Shown here: piece by piece, positions 7,334 to 16,693 of the stretch
Position numbering within the stretch: the first letter of the stretch is position 1
Layout of the letters: every line of letters starts with the position of its first letter
Assembly (NCBI RefSeq): GCF_045278715.1
Contig: NZ_CP136420.1
Coordinates: forward strand, 1,798,001 to 1,862,000
Source of the DNA: Neomoorella carbonis
GTDB lineage: Bacteria; Bacillota; DSM-521; Neomoorellales; Neomoorellaceae
Length of the DNA: 64,000 bases
Reading direction: 5' to 3'
Made by a program: the position numbers and the translations under genes
The notes under the pieces: model-generated
What the model saw: only the letters and a program-made list of their open reading frames with translations
Database searches by the model: none
Told to the model about the DNA's origin: nothing

Positions 7334-9145
7334 CTATGCTTTACCAGCACTGCTTTGTTTACCCGCCGGACGGGCGGTAGTTTTGAGATGCAGCTCCAGG
7401 AGCTGTTCCGGCGCGACTGTCGAAGGCGCCGCCGTCATCAGGCAGGTACCGCTCTGGGTTTTGGGGAAAGCGATGCAGTCGCGGATGGTATCCCGCCGGG
7501 CCATGAGCATGATCATCCGATCCAGCCCAAAGGCAATGCCGCCGTGGGGCGGAGTGCCGTACTCAAAGGCCTCCAGCAGGAAACCAAATTTCTCCCGGGC
7601 CTCTTCCGGGGAAAAGCCCAGGAGGCTAAAGATTTTTTCCTGGATATCGCGGCGGTGAATACGGATGCTGCCTCCGCCCAGCTCGACGCCGTTTAAAACC
7701 AAGTCGTAGGCCAGGGCGCGCACCTTAAGAGGCTCGGTATCCAGCAGGGGCCAGTCCTCCTCCATGGGCATGGTAAAGGGGTGGTGGACGGCCACGTAGC
7801 GTTTTTCTTCCGGGCTGTATTCCAGTAAGGGGAAATCCGTTACCCAGGTAAAAGCCAGTTGCTCCGGATCATAGAGGTGTAACCGCCGGCCCAGCTCCAG
7901 GCGTAAAGCTCCCAGGACGCTGGCCGCAACCATCTCATTATCGGCAACAAACAGGAGCAGGTCCCCTTCCCGGCCGCCCATCCTGGCCACCAGTTCCTGG
8001 AGCTCTTCGCTGGTAAAGAACTTGGCAATGGGAGAGCGGACACCTTCGGCCGTAACGGCCATCCAGGCCAGGCCTTTGGCCCCACAGGCGGCCGCAGCTT
8101 GCGTCAATTCATCCAGTTCCCGGCGGGAGAAACCGGCACCGCCGGGGACGCACAGGCCCCGTACGACTCCGCCCCGGGCTACCGCGTCGGCAAAAACCTT
8201 AAAGCCGCATCCTCTAACCAGGTCAGACACATCGGTAATCTCCAGGCCGAAGCGAAGATCGGGTTTGTCAGTACCAAAGCGAGCCATGGCTTCTTGATAG
8301 GTCAGCCGGGGCAGGGGTAGGGCAAGTTCAATCCCTACGGTTTCCCGGAAAACACAGGCCATTAATTCTTCCACCAGGCTTAAAACATCTTCCCGCTGGA
8401 CAAATGACATCTCCATATCCAGCTGGGTAAACTCCGGCTGGCGGTCGGCCCTTAAGTCTTCATCCCGGAAACAGCGGACAATCTGGAAATAACGTTCTAT
8501 ACCGGCGACCATGAGAATTTGTTTAAAGAGCTGGGGTGACTGGGGCAGGGCAAAGAATTCCCCCGGCCGCAGGCGGCTGGGTACCAGGAAATCCCGCGCC
8601 CCTTCCGGGGTGCTGCGGGTGAGCATAGGTGTTTCAATTTCCCAGAAGCCCCGGCTGTCCAGGAAGGCGCGGATAGCCCTGGTCGTCCGGTATCGCAGGT
8701 GCAAAATGTTCTGCATTTCCGGGCGGCGCAGGTCCAGGTAGCGGTAACGCAGGCGCAAGGCTTCGTCGACAGCAATGTTATCCTCAATGTAAAAGGGCGG
8801 CGTCTTGGCCCGGTTGAGGATGCGCAGTTCCCGCGCCTCGACTTCAATGGTGCCGGTGGCGAGCCTGGGATTGGCCGTACCTTCCGGTCGCGGCCGCACT
8901 TTCCCCCTCACCGCCACCACATATTCATTGCGTACCTCTTCGGCTTTCTTAAAGGCCGGTCCTGCCTCCGGGTCGCAGACAACCTGCACCAGGCCGGATC
9001 GATCGCGCAAGTCGATAAAGATGAGGCCGCCGTGATCGCGGCGGCGGTGCACCCAGCCCATAAGGGTTACTTCTTTACCTGTATCTGCTGCTCTGAGCTC
9101 CCCGCAACCATGAGTGCGGTGCAGCCCGGCTATAGACTCAAGCAC
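7334..9145 (-). CDS. aspS: Aspartyl-tRNA synthetase
   Basis: Class II synthetase charging tRNA-Asp, 603 aa, the bacterial length. Order: N-terminal OB-fold anticodon domain (GWVHRRRDHGGLIFIDLRDRSG), class II motif 2 (FRDEDLRADRQPEFTQLD), the bacterial GAD insertion around 280-420, and motif 3 (GIAFGLDRMIMLM). The start is a GTG overlapping the hisS stop by one base (TAGTG), so the two are translationally coupled. The 6S RNA follows. Whether it also charges tRNA-Asn cannot be judged without knowing if gatCAB is present. Confidence 0.97.
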   Translation of the reverse strand: MLESIAGLHRTHGCGELRAADTGKEVTLMGWVHRRRDHGGLIFIDLRDRSGLVQVVCDPEAGPAFKKAEEVRNEYVVAVRGKVRPRPEGTANPRLATGTIEVEARELRILNRAKTPPFYIEDNIAVDEALRLRYRYLDLRRPEMQNILHLRYRTTRAIRAFLDSRGFWEIETPMLTRSTPEGARDFLVPSRLRPGEFFALPQSPQLFKQILMVAGIERYFQIVRCFRDEDLRADRQPEFTQLDMEMSFVQREDVLSLVEELMACVFRETVGIELALPLPRLTYQEAMARFGTDKPDLRFGLEITDVSDLVRGCGFKVFADAVARGGVVRGLCVPGGAGFSRRELDELTQAAAACGAKGLAWMAVTAEGVRSPIAKFFTSEELQELVARMGGREGDLLLFVADNEMVAASVLGALRLELGRRLHLYDPEQLAFTWVTDFPLLEYSPEEKRYVAVHHPFTMPMEEDWPLLDTEPLKVRALAYDLVLNGVELGGGSIRIHRRDIQEKIFSLLGFSPEEAREKFGFLLEAFEYGTPPHGGIAFGLDRMIMLMARRDTIRDCIAFPKTQSGTCLMTAAPSTVAPEQLLELHLKTTARPAGKQSSAGKA

Positions 9146-10416
9146 TAAAATCCACGCTCCTTTTCCTGCCGGCAGTAAGCAGCTGCTGCGTCTAAAGGTA
9201 TTTCTTCCTGGTCCCCACTATCCAGGCGGCGGACCAGGACCTGCCCCCGGGCCAGTTCTTCTTCCCCAAGGATTACTACCAGTTTAGCCGGGTAGCGATT
9301 GGCATATTTCATCTGGGCCTTGAGGCTGCGGCCCAGGTAGTCTTTATCGGCCTTCAACCCAGCCGCCCTTAAACTGGCCAGCAGGCGGACAGCCACCCTC
9401 TCTACCCCGGCACCAGCCGTCACTACCAGAACATCTACTCCTCCACCGGGCATCAATTCCCGGCCCTGGGATTCCAGGGCGAGTAAGACCCGTTCCAGCC
9501 CAAGGCCAAAGCCAATTCCAGGCACCGGTTTACCCCCCAGGGCCGCCACCAGGCCATCATAGCGACCGCCGCCGCCAATGGAACTCTGGGCCCCGATGCC
9601 TTTAACCATTATTTCAAAGGCCGTATTGGTGTAGTAATCCAGGCCGCGCACCAGGTGCTCGTCCAGGATAAAGTCAATCTCCAATTCTTGCAGGTACTCC
9701 TGGACGCGCTCAAAATGCTGACCGCAGTCCGGGCAGAGGGAGGCGGCTATCGTCGGCGCCCCGGCCACTATTTCCTGGCAGACCGGGCTCTTGCAGTCAA
9801 AGATGCGCAAAGGATTACGCTCAAAACGTCCCTGGCAAGTTGGGCATAGATCGGCAAGGTGCGGCCGCAGGTAATCCTGCAGTTTCTCCCGGTGCCGGGG
9901 CCGGCAGGCCGGGCAGCCGACGCTGTTTAAATGCAGTTCCAGGTCCTTCAGCGCCAGGCGGTTATAAAAATCCATGGCCAGGGCGATAACCTCGGCGTCC
10001 AGGGCCGGGTCACGGGAACCAAAGGCTTCCACTCCAAACTGGTGGAACTGGCGCAGCCGGCCGGCCTGGGGGCGGCCGTAACGGAACATGGGACCAAGGT
10101 AAAAAAGCTTTACCGGCAATCCCCCGGCCTCCAGGTGGTGTTCCAGGAAGGCCCGCACCACCGGCGCCGTGCCTTCCGGCCGCAAGGTCAAGCTGCGCCC
10201 GCCGCGATCGGTGAAGGTATACATTTCCTTCTCCACAATATCAGTGGTATCCCCCACACCGCGGTTAAAAAGCTCGGTATGTTCAAAAACGGGCGTACGG
10301 ATTTCCCGGTAGCCGTACAGCCGGCTCACCTGCCTGGCAGTGGCTTCCAGCAAGTACCAGCGGCCCACCTCTTCCGGCAGGATGTCTTCCGTACCCCGTG
10401 GTCGACTGGTAAGCAT
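9145..10416 (-). CDS. hisS: Histidyl-tRNA synthetase
   Basis: Class II synthetase charging tRNA-His, 423 aa. It shows RPRGTEDILPEE at the N-terminus, motif 2 in RYGRPQAGRLRQFHQFG, the histidine-specific LVRGLDYYTNTAFEI and GGGGRYDGL, and a C-terminal anticodon-binding domain. A cysteine-bearing insertion sits near 170-220 (CPACRPRH, CPTCQGR, CPDCGQ), seen in some bacterial HisRS and possibly binding zinc. It overlaps aspS by one base and follows the metallo-hydrolase gene by 12 nt. No T-box leader is present. Confidence 0.97.
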   Translation of the reverse strand: MLTSRPRGTEDILPEEVGRWYLLEATARQVSRLYGYREIRTPVFEHTELFNRGVGDTTDIVEKEMYTFTDRGGRSLTLRPEGTAPVVRAFLEHHLEAGGLPVKLFYLGPMFRYGRPQAGRLRQFHQFGVEAFGSRDPALDAEVIALAMDFYNRLALKDLELHLNSVGCPACRPRHREKLQDYLRPHLADLCPTCQGRFERNPLRIFDCKSPVCQEIVAGAPTIAASLCPDCGQHFERVQEYLQELEIDFILDEHLVRGLDYYTNTAFEIMVKGIGAQSSIGGGGRYDGLVAALGGKPVPGIGFGLGLERVLLALESQGRELMPGGGVDVLVVTAGAGVERVAVRLLASLRAAGLKADKDYLGRSLKAQMKYANRYPAKLVVILGEEELARGQVLVRRLDSGDQEEIPLDAAAAYCRQEKERGF

Positions 10417-10428
10417 CTCAGGCCTCCA

Positions 10429-11052
10429 TTAACTAAAAAAGGGATTCTCGGCCCGCTCGGCACCAATGGTAGAGGCCGGGCCGTGGCCGGGATAAATTTT
10501 CAAGTCATCATCCAGGACAAAAAGTTTTTCTTTGATGGAATTAAGGAGCTGGTTAAAGGAACCGCCGGGAAAATCGGTACGGCCGATGGAACCGGCGAAA
10601 AGGGTATCGCCCGTAAATATTAATCCCTCGCCTTGTAAGCAAATCCCGCCCGGGGTATGCCCGGGGGTATGGATCACCGTCAAGGTAATGGTCCGGCCGA
10701 TGGTGATAGTATCTCCATCCTGTAAAAGGCGATCGGCGCCGGGGCTCCTTTCCCTGGCTCCCATGAGCACGGAAAGATTGCGCCCGGGATCGGTAAGACA
10801 GGGAGCATCGTTGCCATGGATCAGGATGGCGGCGCCAGTGGCGTCTTTTATGGCCCCGTTGGCCCCAATATGGTCAATATGGCCATGGGTATTGATGATA
10901 TAGCGGATTTTTAAGTTCGCTTCCCTGGCTGCCGCGAGGATTCGCTCTCCTTCTGCGCCCGGGTCAATGATAGCCCCTTCCTTCGTTTCCTGGCAACCCA
11001 CAAGGTAGCAGTTGGTGCCAATGGGGCCTACCACCAGGGTTTTTAAAAACAT
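10429..11052 (-). CDS. MBL-fold hydrolase (glyoxalase II-like)
   Basis: Metallo-beta-lactamase-fold hydrolase, 207 aa, of the short glyoxalase II-like type common in Firmicutes. Metal ligands are visible in NTHGHIDHIGAN (HxHxDH), HTPGHTPGG, the bridging aspartate of FTGDTLF, and YPGHGPAS. The full glyoxalase II substrate domain is missing, so the substrate (glutathione- or bacillithiol-type thioester, or another) is unknown. It lies between dtd and hisS with short gaps, in the relA-dtd-hisS-aspS transcription unit. Confidence 0.88.
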   Translation of the reverse strand: MFLKTLVVGPIGTNCYLVGCQETKEGAIIDPGAEGERILAAAREANLKIRYIINTHGHIDHIGANGAIKDATGAAILIHGNDAPCLTDPGRNLSVLMGARERSPGADRLLQDGDTITIGRTITLTVIHTPGHTPGGICLQGEGLIFTGDTLFAGSIGRTDFPGGSFNQLLNSIKEKLFVLDDDLKIYPGHGPASTIGAERAENPFFS

Positions 11053-11085
11053 AAAGCAACCACATCCCCTGAAAAAAACTCCAAC

Positions 11086-11544
11086 CTAAAACAACTTTTT
11101 ACTATCCAGCAACATGGTTACCGGGCCGTCGTTTTCCAGGGCCACCAGCATCTCGGCCTGGAAGTGGCCGGTGGCTACCCTAATGCCATAGGCTGCCAGG
11201 GCGGCAACAAATTGCCCGTACAGCTCCCTGGCTAATTCCGGCGGCGCCGCGGCGGTAAAATTGGGCCGCCGCCCTTTGCGGCAGTCGCCGTAAAGGGTAA
11301 ACTGGGAAACAGCCAGTACTTCGCCGCCGACATCCAGGACCGATAAGTTCATTTTACCTTCGTTATCAGCAAAGATGCGCAAATTGGCCACCTTGTCGGC
11401 CAGGTAGGCAACGTCATGGCCGTCATCCCCCTGGCCTACGCCGAGGAAAACCAGGAGCCCCGGGCCGATGGCGCCCACTTCCTGTCCCTCTACCGTCACC
11501 CGCGCCCTTTTGACCCGCTGCACTACCGCCCTAATAATTGTCAC
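11086..11544 (-). CDS. dtd: D-aminoacyl-tRNA deacylase
   Basis: Hydrolyses D-amino acids, and mischarged glycine, from tRNA. 152 aa, the standard length. It carries the two active-site signatures: SQFTLYGDCRKGRRP, and NDGPVTMLL with the cross-subunit Gly-Pro. The likely start is GTG at 11544, with MTIIRAVVQRVKRARV as the usual N-terminus. It follows relA by 50 nt and matches B. subtilis yrvI in position. No unusual features. Confidence 0.95.
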   Translation of the reverse strand: MTIIRAVVQRVKRARVTVEGQEVGAIGPGLLVFLGVGQGDDGHDVAYLADKVANLRIFADNEGKMNLSVLDVGGEVLAVSQFTLYGDCRKGRRPNFTAAAPPELARELYGQFVAALAAYGIRVATGHFQAEMLVALENDGPVTMLLDSKKLF

Positions 11545-11594
11545 CTGCCTTCCAGTTTAACACAAAAAAAGATGAAAACAAAGCCGTCATTCAT

Positions 11595-13751
11595 TTAACC
11601 GGGTATTACCCTTTTGACCTCCAACACATCGCGGATACGGCGGATTTTATCCATAATATAGTTCAGGTGCTCCAGGCTCCTGATTTCAATCTTTAAGTCC
11701 ACCAGGGCCTGGTCATTTCTGGTGGCGCGGGCGTGGACGGAGTTAATAATGGTTTTGGTATCCGCCACAGCGGCCATAATATCCATGGCCAGATTGGGCC
11801 GGTCCAGGGCCAGGGCCTCGATATGCACCTGGTAGGTGGCATCGGTGGTATCTCCCCAGGCCACCTCAATAATTCGCTCCTTTTCCGTTTCCCGGTGGTG
11901 GTTGATATTGGGACAATCGATCCGGTGGACGCTGACACCCCGCCCCCGGGTTATATAACCGAGGATGGCGTCCCCCGGCAGGGGATTGCAGCAGTGGGCC
12001 AGGCGGATATCCAGGTTGTCTAACCCCTTAATCCGAATACCATGGGAAGGTTTACCGTAACCGCTCCAGGGCTTCACTGCTGTCTTGGCAGCTTCCGCAG
12101 GGGGCGGTACTTCTTCTTCACCCTTCAGCCGGCCGAGTACCTGGGATGGGGTCATAACCCCATCGCCCACCATTACATACAGGTCTTCGCTGGTGGCCAC
12201 ATTGAATTTACGGGCCGCTTCCTGGAGCAGGGCCGGTTTTAAGATTTCTTCCGGGTCTAAGCCCTGTTTCTGGCATTCTTTTTCCAGCATTTCCCGGCCC
12301 CTGGCCAGGTTTTTCTCCCGCTCTTCCTTTCTAAACCACTGGCGGATGCGGTTTTTGGCCTGGGAAGTCTTGACGATGTGCAACCAGTCCCGGCTGGGGC
12401 GGCTGCCCTTGGTGGTTAAAACTTCAACAATATCCCCTGTTTTTAACTTATAATCCAGGGGTACAATGCGGCCGTTAACCCGTGCCCCGGTACAGCGGTG
12501 GCCCACATCGGTATGCACGCGATAGGCGAAGTCTATGGGCACCGAACCGGCCGGCAATTCCACCACATCCCCCTTGGGGGTAAAGACGTAGACGCGATCG
12601 GAAAAGAGATCGATCTTTAAGGATTCCATGAACTCCCGGGGATCGCGCATCTCTCGCTGCCAGTCCAGGAGCTGCCGCAGCCAGGTCAGTTTTTTCTCAA
12701 AGTCCGGGTCCGAGTTACCGCCGTCTTCTTTATAGCGCCAGTGGGCGGCAATGCCGTATTCGGCCGTGCGGTGCATTTCCCAGGTGCGGATCTGGATTTC
12801 AAAGGGGTCACCATTGGGTCCGATAACAGTGGTATGCAGGGACTGGTACATATTGGGCTTGGGCATGGCAATGTAATCCTTAAAGCGCCCGGGAATTGGC
12901 TTCCAGAGGGCATGGACCAGCCCCAGGACGGCATAACAATCCTTTACACTATCAACAATCACCCGCACGGCAATGAGGTCGTATATCTCGCTTAACTCCT
13001 TGCCCTGCTTCATCATTTTATTGTAAATACTGTAAAAATGCTTGGGCCGCCCCTGGATGTCGGCTTTAATCCCACCTTCGGCCAGCTTTTCCCCCAGGAT
13101 CTTAACCACTTGCTGGATATATTCTTCCCGTTCCCGACGCTTCATGTTAATGCTGTTGACCAGCTCATAATAGCGTTCAGGCTCGAGATAGCGCAGGGAC
13201 TGGTCTTCCAGTTCCCACTTCAGGCGGAAAATACCAAGGCGGTGGGCCAGGGGCGCAAAAATTTCCAGGGTCTCCCGGGCAATCTCCTGCTGCTTTTCCG
13301 GCGGGTGATGCTTCAAGGTGCGCATGTTATGCAGGCGGTCGGCTAGTTTAATCAGGATGACCCGGATGTCCTGGGCCATGGCCAGGAACATTTTGCGTAA
13401 AGTTTCCGCCTGCTGCTCTTCCTTGGTCTTGTATTCCAGGCGGCTGAGCTTGGTGACGCCGTCGACCAGAAGGGCCACTTCATCGCCAAATATTTCCTTA
13501 ATGGTATCCAGGCTGATGGGCGTATCTTCCACCACATCATGGAGGAGGGCCGCTGCTATAGTCACCACATCCAGCTGCAATTCCGCCAGGATAGCAGCTA
13601 CATTTAAGGGGTGAGTAATATAATCTTCTCCGGAGCGGCGCTTCTGTCCCTGGTGGGCGGCAGCAGCAAACTGATAGGCATCCTCCAGGAGCTTCAGGTC
13701 CGCTCCCGGCTGGTAACTTTTAACTTGTTGCTCGAGTTCCTTCAGGTCCAC
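11595..13751 (-). CDS. relA: Bifunctional (p)ppGpp synthetase/hydrolase RelA/SpoT
   Basis: Makes and degrades (p)ppGpp. 718 aa in the long RSH arrangement: HD hydrolase domain (about 20-190, with RSGEDYITHPLNVA and LLHDVVEDT), synthetase domain (about 235-350, with YDLIAVRVIV and YQSLHTTVIGPNG), TGS domain (about 390-450, VYVFTPKGDVVELP), a zinc-finger-like region with HCCNPLPGD, and a C-terminal ACT domain. The intact HDxxED motif argues for an active hydrolase. The start is GTG behind GGAGGTGAT, which overlaps the recJ stop region, so recJ and relA are coupled. Confidence 0.97.
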   Translation of the reverse strand: MDLKELEQQVKSYQPGADLKLLEDAYQFAAAAHQGQKRRSGEDYITHPLNVAAILAELQLDVVTIAAALLHDVVEDTPISLDTIKEIFGDEVALLVDGVTKLSRLEYKTKEEQQAETLRKMFLAMAQDIRVILIKLADRLHNMRTLKHHPPEKQQEIARETLEIFAPLAHRLGIFRLKWELEDQSLRYLEPERYYELVNSINMKRREREEYIQQVVKILGEKLAEGGIKADIQGRPKHFYSIYNKMMKQGKELSEIYDLIAVRVIVDSVKDCYAVLGLVHALWKPIPGRFKDYIAMPKPNMYQSLHTTVIGPNGDPFEIQIRTWEMHRTAEYGIAAHWRYKEDGGNSDPDFEKKLTWLRQLLDWQREMRDPREFMESLKIDLFSDRVYVFTPKGDVVELPAGSVPIDFAYRVHTDVGHRCTGARVNGRIVPLDYKLKTGDIVEVLTTKGSRPSRDWLHIVKTSQAKNRIRQWFRKEEREKNLARGREMLEKECQKQGLDPEEILKPALLQEAARKFNVATSEDLYVMVGDGVMTPSQVLGRLKGEEEVPPPAEAAKTAVKPWSGYGKPSHGIRIKGLDNLDIRLAHCCNPLPGDAILGYITRGRGVSVHRIDCPNINHHRETEKERIIEVAWGDTTDATYQVHIEALALDRPNLAMDIMAAVADTKTIINSVHARATRNDQALVDLKIEIRSLEHLNYIMDKIRRIRDVLEVKRVIPG

Positions 13752-13757
13752 AGGACA

Positions 13758-16505
13758 TCACCTCCTCCCTGCAATTTGCCGGTAAAATTGCCGGGCCATT
13801 TCTGTTTCCGCCAGAAGCTGGCGGTAACGCCGGGAAGCCATTAAATTGCTCCTGGCAGCTACCTCCTGGAGATGAATGGCCAGCTCTCGCCCCCGGCTTT
13901 CCACCCGGATGAGACCAAGTTCTTCAAAAATCGCCAGGTACCATCGTTGATGATAACCTTTATTATTAATTATGTAAAGCCTGCTGCCGTTGTTAGTCCC
14001 TTTTTGCAGCTGGCGGTAAAATACTACCAGTTCCCGGCGCAGGTTTTCCGGCTGCCTGTCCCCTTCCCGGAGGTTGATATATACTTCCGGCACCTGTTCA
14101 TCCGCCGGCAGGGCCAGCTCTATTTCCTCCTGGCTGCCGGGAGGGTAATTAAAGATTACGGCATCGGCTGGGTAAAACCATGCCGGCATCTCCCGGTTGG
14201 CTACCAGCAGCGGCAGGCGGCCGCTCAAAGCCACTTCCCGGGCCAGCCAGAGGTGCCGGGCATCAAGAAAAGTATCTACGGCCAGCCGCACCCCGGGCAG
14301 CTCCTGCTGCAATCGGGCACCCAGCTGTAGCATCTGCGCCGCGTCCTTTTCATAAAGGAGGACGTTTTGTCCCCTGGCCAGCAGCTCTGTTAAAAGGGGC
14401 AACAGTTCCGGGAATACCTGCCAGGTCGCCGGACTGCTGGTAGGACGTAACAGGTACCCGGCCGCCTGTTCACCGGTGACCATGGTAGATACCAGGAAGG
14501 AAGCTTCCCCGGCCCCTACACCTGCCGGCCAGAAGGGGTGACAGGTGATGATCGCCCCTTCCCGGGACAAAATCCTGTTTAAACCCGCCTGCCCCAGCCA
14601 GGGGCCCAGGGGGCGTAAGAATACTGGATTCTTGAAACAGCGCTTAAAACCGTAATAGCACTGGCGGATGGCAAGGCTGGTGGCGAATAAAAGTCCCGCG
14701 ACCGGGCGGTTGTTACTTAAGGCTCTTTGCAGTTGCCGGCACCAGGTTGAACTGGCGCCTGCCGTACCGGTTGCCGCCACCAGTTCCTTGTTTATAGTCG
14801 GCAGTACTGGTACCCGGCCGGACGGCCGGAGGGCCGCCAGGGAGAGCTGCAGCTCCTCTTTTCCCTTGTAGTTGTCCCGTTCCAGGTAAAAGGCCAGGTC
14901 TACCAGGTCACCGGGAGATAGTTCCGGCGGTAATTGCAGGTTAAAGCCAATGGCCTCCAGTTGCCTGCCTTCACCGGCTACCGTCAATTTTAAATGGGCA
15001 CCATTGCTGCCCACCTGGCGGGCCGCCTTCAACCGGGCGTTACTGTAGAGCAGCAGGGGAGGGGGGTTGCCCTCACCAAAGGGAGCCAGGCCCTCCAGCT
15101 CCGCCAGTAAGTCCCAGTCCAGCTGGCTGAAAAGGACTTCCGCCTCAGGCGCTACTTCGGGAGGCGGTTGAACCTCAGCCATGAGTGACTTTACTATTTC
15201 ATTAAAGGCGGCCTGGAAGGCCGGTATTTCTTTGGCGGCGATCTCCAGTCCTCCAGCCCGGGCATGACCGCCAAAGGACAGGAGGTAGGAACGGCACCTG
15301 GCGAAGATTTCATGGAGATTGATACCCGGGAGGCTACGGCCCGAACCCCGGCCCCTATCGCCCCCCACGGCAATTAAAACAACCGGACAGTTATATTTTT
15401 CCACCAGGCGGGCGGCAATAATGCCGGTTACTCCCGGGTGCCAGCCCTCGGCCGCCAGGACCAGGCCTTTTGCTCCTGCAGCTAAAGCCGTTACGGCCAT
15501 GGCTTCAGCCTCGGCGGCAATGCTCTCCTCCAGGTGTCTCCGGGCCTGGTTTTCCTCCTGCAGGCGCCGGGCCAGTTCCAGGGCCCGCTGGGGAGAAGAA
15601 GTTAGCAAAATTTCCAGGGCCGGCATGGCACTTCCCAGGCGGCCGCAGGCATTCAAGCGGGGAACAAGGCCGAAGGCCACTTCCCGGGCCGTCCACTCCC
15701 TGGCCGGCAGGCCTGCCACCTCTGCCAGGGCTTTCAAGCCAGGCCGCATGCTCCCGGACAGGGCCTTTAAACCCAGCTGGACCAAGAGGCGGTTTTCTCC
15801 CAGGAGGGGTACGGCGTCAGCGATAGTCGCCAGGGCTACCAGGTCCAGGGCCCAGCCGGCGGCCACACCTCCCTGGGGTGCCAGACCAAAGTGGGTCGCC
15901 AGGGACTGGGCCAGTTTGAAGGCCACCCCGGCGCCGCAGAGGGGAGGCAGGCCCGGTGCCAGCAGGGGATTAACTACGGCACTCGCCTGGGGCAGGCTTG
16001 TCCCGGGCCGGTGGTGATCGGTAATAATCAGGTCCAGACCCTGTTCCCGGGCGAAGATGGCCTCCTCCAGGGAAGTAATGCCACAGTCCACTGTTATGAC
16101 CAGCTGACAATTTAACTCCAGGGCTTTAATGAGGCCCTTCTTTTTTAAACCATAACCCTCCGTTAGACGGTCGGGCAGGTAAACTTCAGCCTCAACCCCC
16201 AGACGCGCCAGGGTTTCCAGCATAATGGCCGTGGCCGCCAGGCCGTCGACATCATAGTCACCATGGACCATGATTTTTTCCCGGTTTACTATAGCCCGGA
16301 CCAGGCGCTCCCGGGCCGCCGGCAGGCCGGGAATTTTCTCCGGCGGCATGAGATTGGCCGGGTCCGGCTGGAAAAAAGCCCTGGCCGCTGCCGCTGTAGT
16401 TATGCCCCGGTTAATAAGAATTTGCGCTGTTACAGGTGAGATATGTAACTCCCGGGCCAGGGCGAGCCTCTCCGGCAGGTTTACTGGAGGCATGGCCCAC
16501 CGCAT
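13758..16505 (-). CDS. recJ: Single-stranded-DNA exonuclease RecJ
   Basis: 5'-3' exonuclease of recombination and mismatch repair. 915 aa from the ATG at 16505. DHH motifs are HGDYDVDGLAATAIM, VDCGITS and ITDHHRPG, the DHHA1 motif is GGHARAGGLE, followed by an OB-fold and a long C-terminal region (about 600-915) with no motif I recognise. I chose 16505 because the protein begins as the family does a few residues later. The open frame to 16667 overlaps the CDF gene and codes a basic, proline-rich stretch. The C-terminal region exceeds that of B. subtilis RecJ (about 786 aa). Confidence 0.92.
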   Translation of the reverse strand: MRWAMPPVNLPERLALARELHISPVTAQILINRGITTAAAARAFFQPDPANLMPPEKIPGLPAARERLVRAIVNREKIMVHGDYDVDGLAATAIMLETLARLGVEAEVYLPDRLTEGYGLKKKGLIKALELNCQLVITVDCGITSLEEAIFAREQGLDLIITDHHRPGTSLPQASAVVNPLLAPGLPPLCGAGVAFKLAQSLATHFGLAPQGGVAAGWALDLVALATIADAVPLLGENRLLVQLGLKALSGSMRPGLKALAEVAGLPAREWTAREVAFGLVPRLNACGRLGSAMPALEILLTSSPQRALELARRLQEENQARRHLEESIAAEAEAMAVTALAAGAKGLVLAAEGWHPGVTGIIAARLVEKYNCPVVLIAVGGDRGRGSGRSLPGINLHEIFARCRSYLLSFGGHARAGGLEIAAKEIPAFQAAFNEIVKSLMAEVQPPPEVAPEAEVLFSQLDWDLLAELEGLAPFGEGNPPPLLLYSNARLKAARQVGSNGAHLKLTVAGEGRQLEAIGFNLQLPPELSPGDLVDLAFYLERDNYKGKEELQLSLAALRPSGRVPVLPTINKELVAATGTAGASSTWCRQLQRALSNNRPVAGLLFATSLAIRQCYYGFKRCFKNPVFLRPLGPWLGQAGLNRILSREGAIITCHPFWPAGVGAGEASFLVSTMVTGEQAAGYLLRPTSSPATWQVFPELLPLLTELLARGQNVLLYEKDAAQMLQLGARLQQELPGVRLAVDTFLDARHLWLAREVALSGRLPLLVANREMPAWFYPADAVIFNYPPGSQEEIELALPADEQVPEVYINLREGDRQPENLRRELVVFYRQLQKGTNNGSRLYIINNKGYHQRWYLAIFEELGLIRVESRGRELAIHLQEVAARSNLMASRRYRQLLAETEMARQFYRQIAGRR

Positions 16506-16693
16506 GCCTGTCAAGCTTGCCTCGTCCTTTCCCGCCGGCCCGCCCCTGCTCCCGGTCCCGCTGCTGTTTGCTCGAGGTGGGCTATGTGCGCATTCTGGAC
16601 AGCAAAGATAGCCACCGGCAGGGCAAAAAAAATGGACAGGAGGGAATAAATCTGCACCGCGGTCCACCCCCGAAAAATAGACACCGTTCGCCT

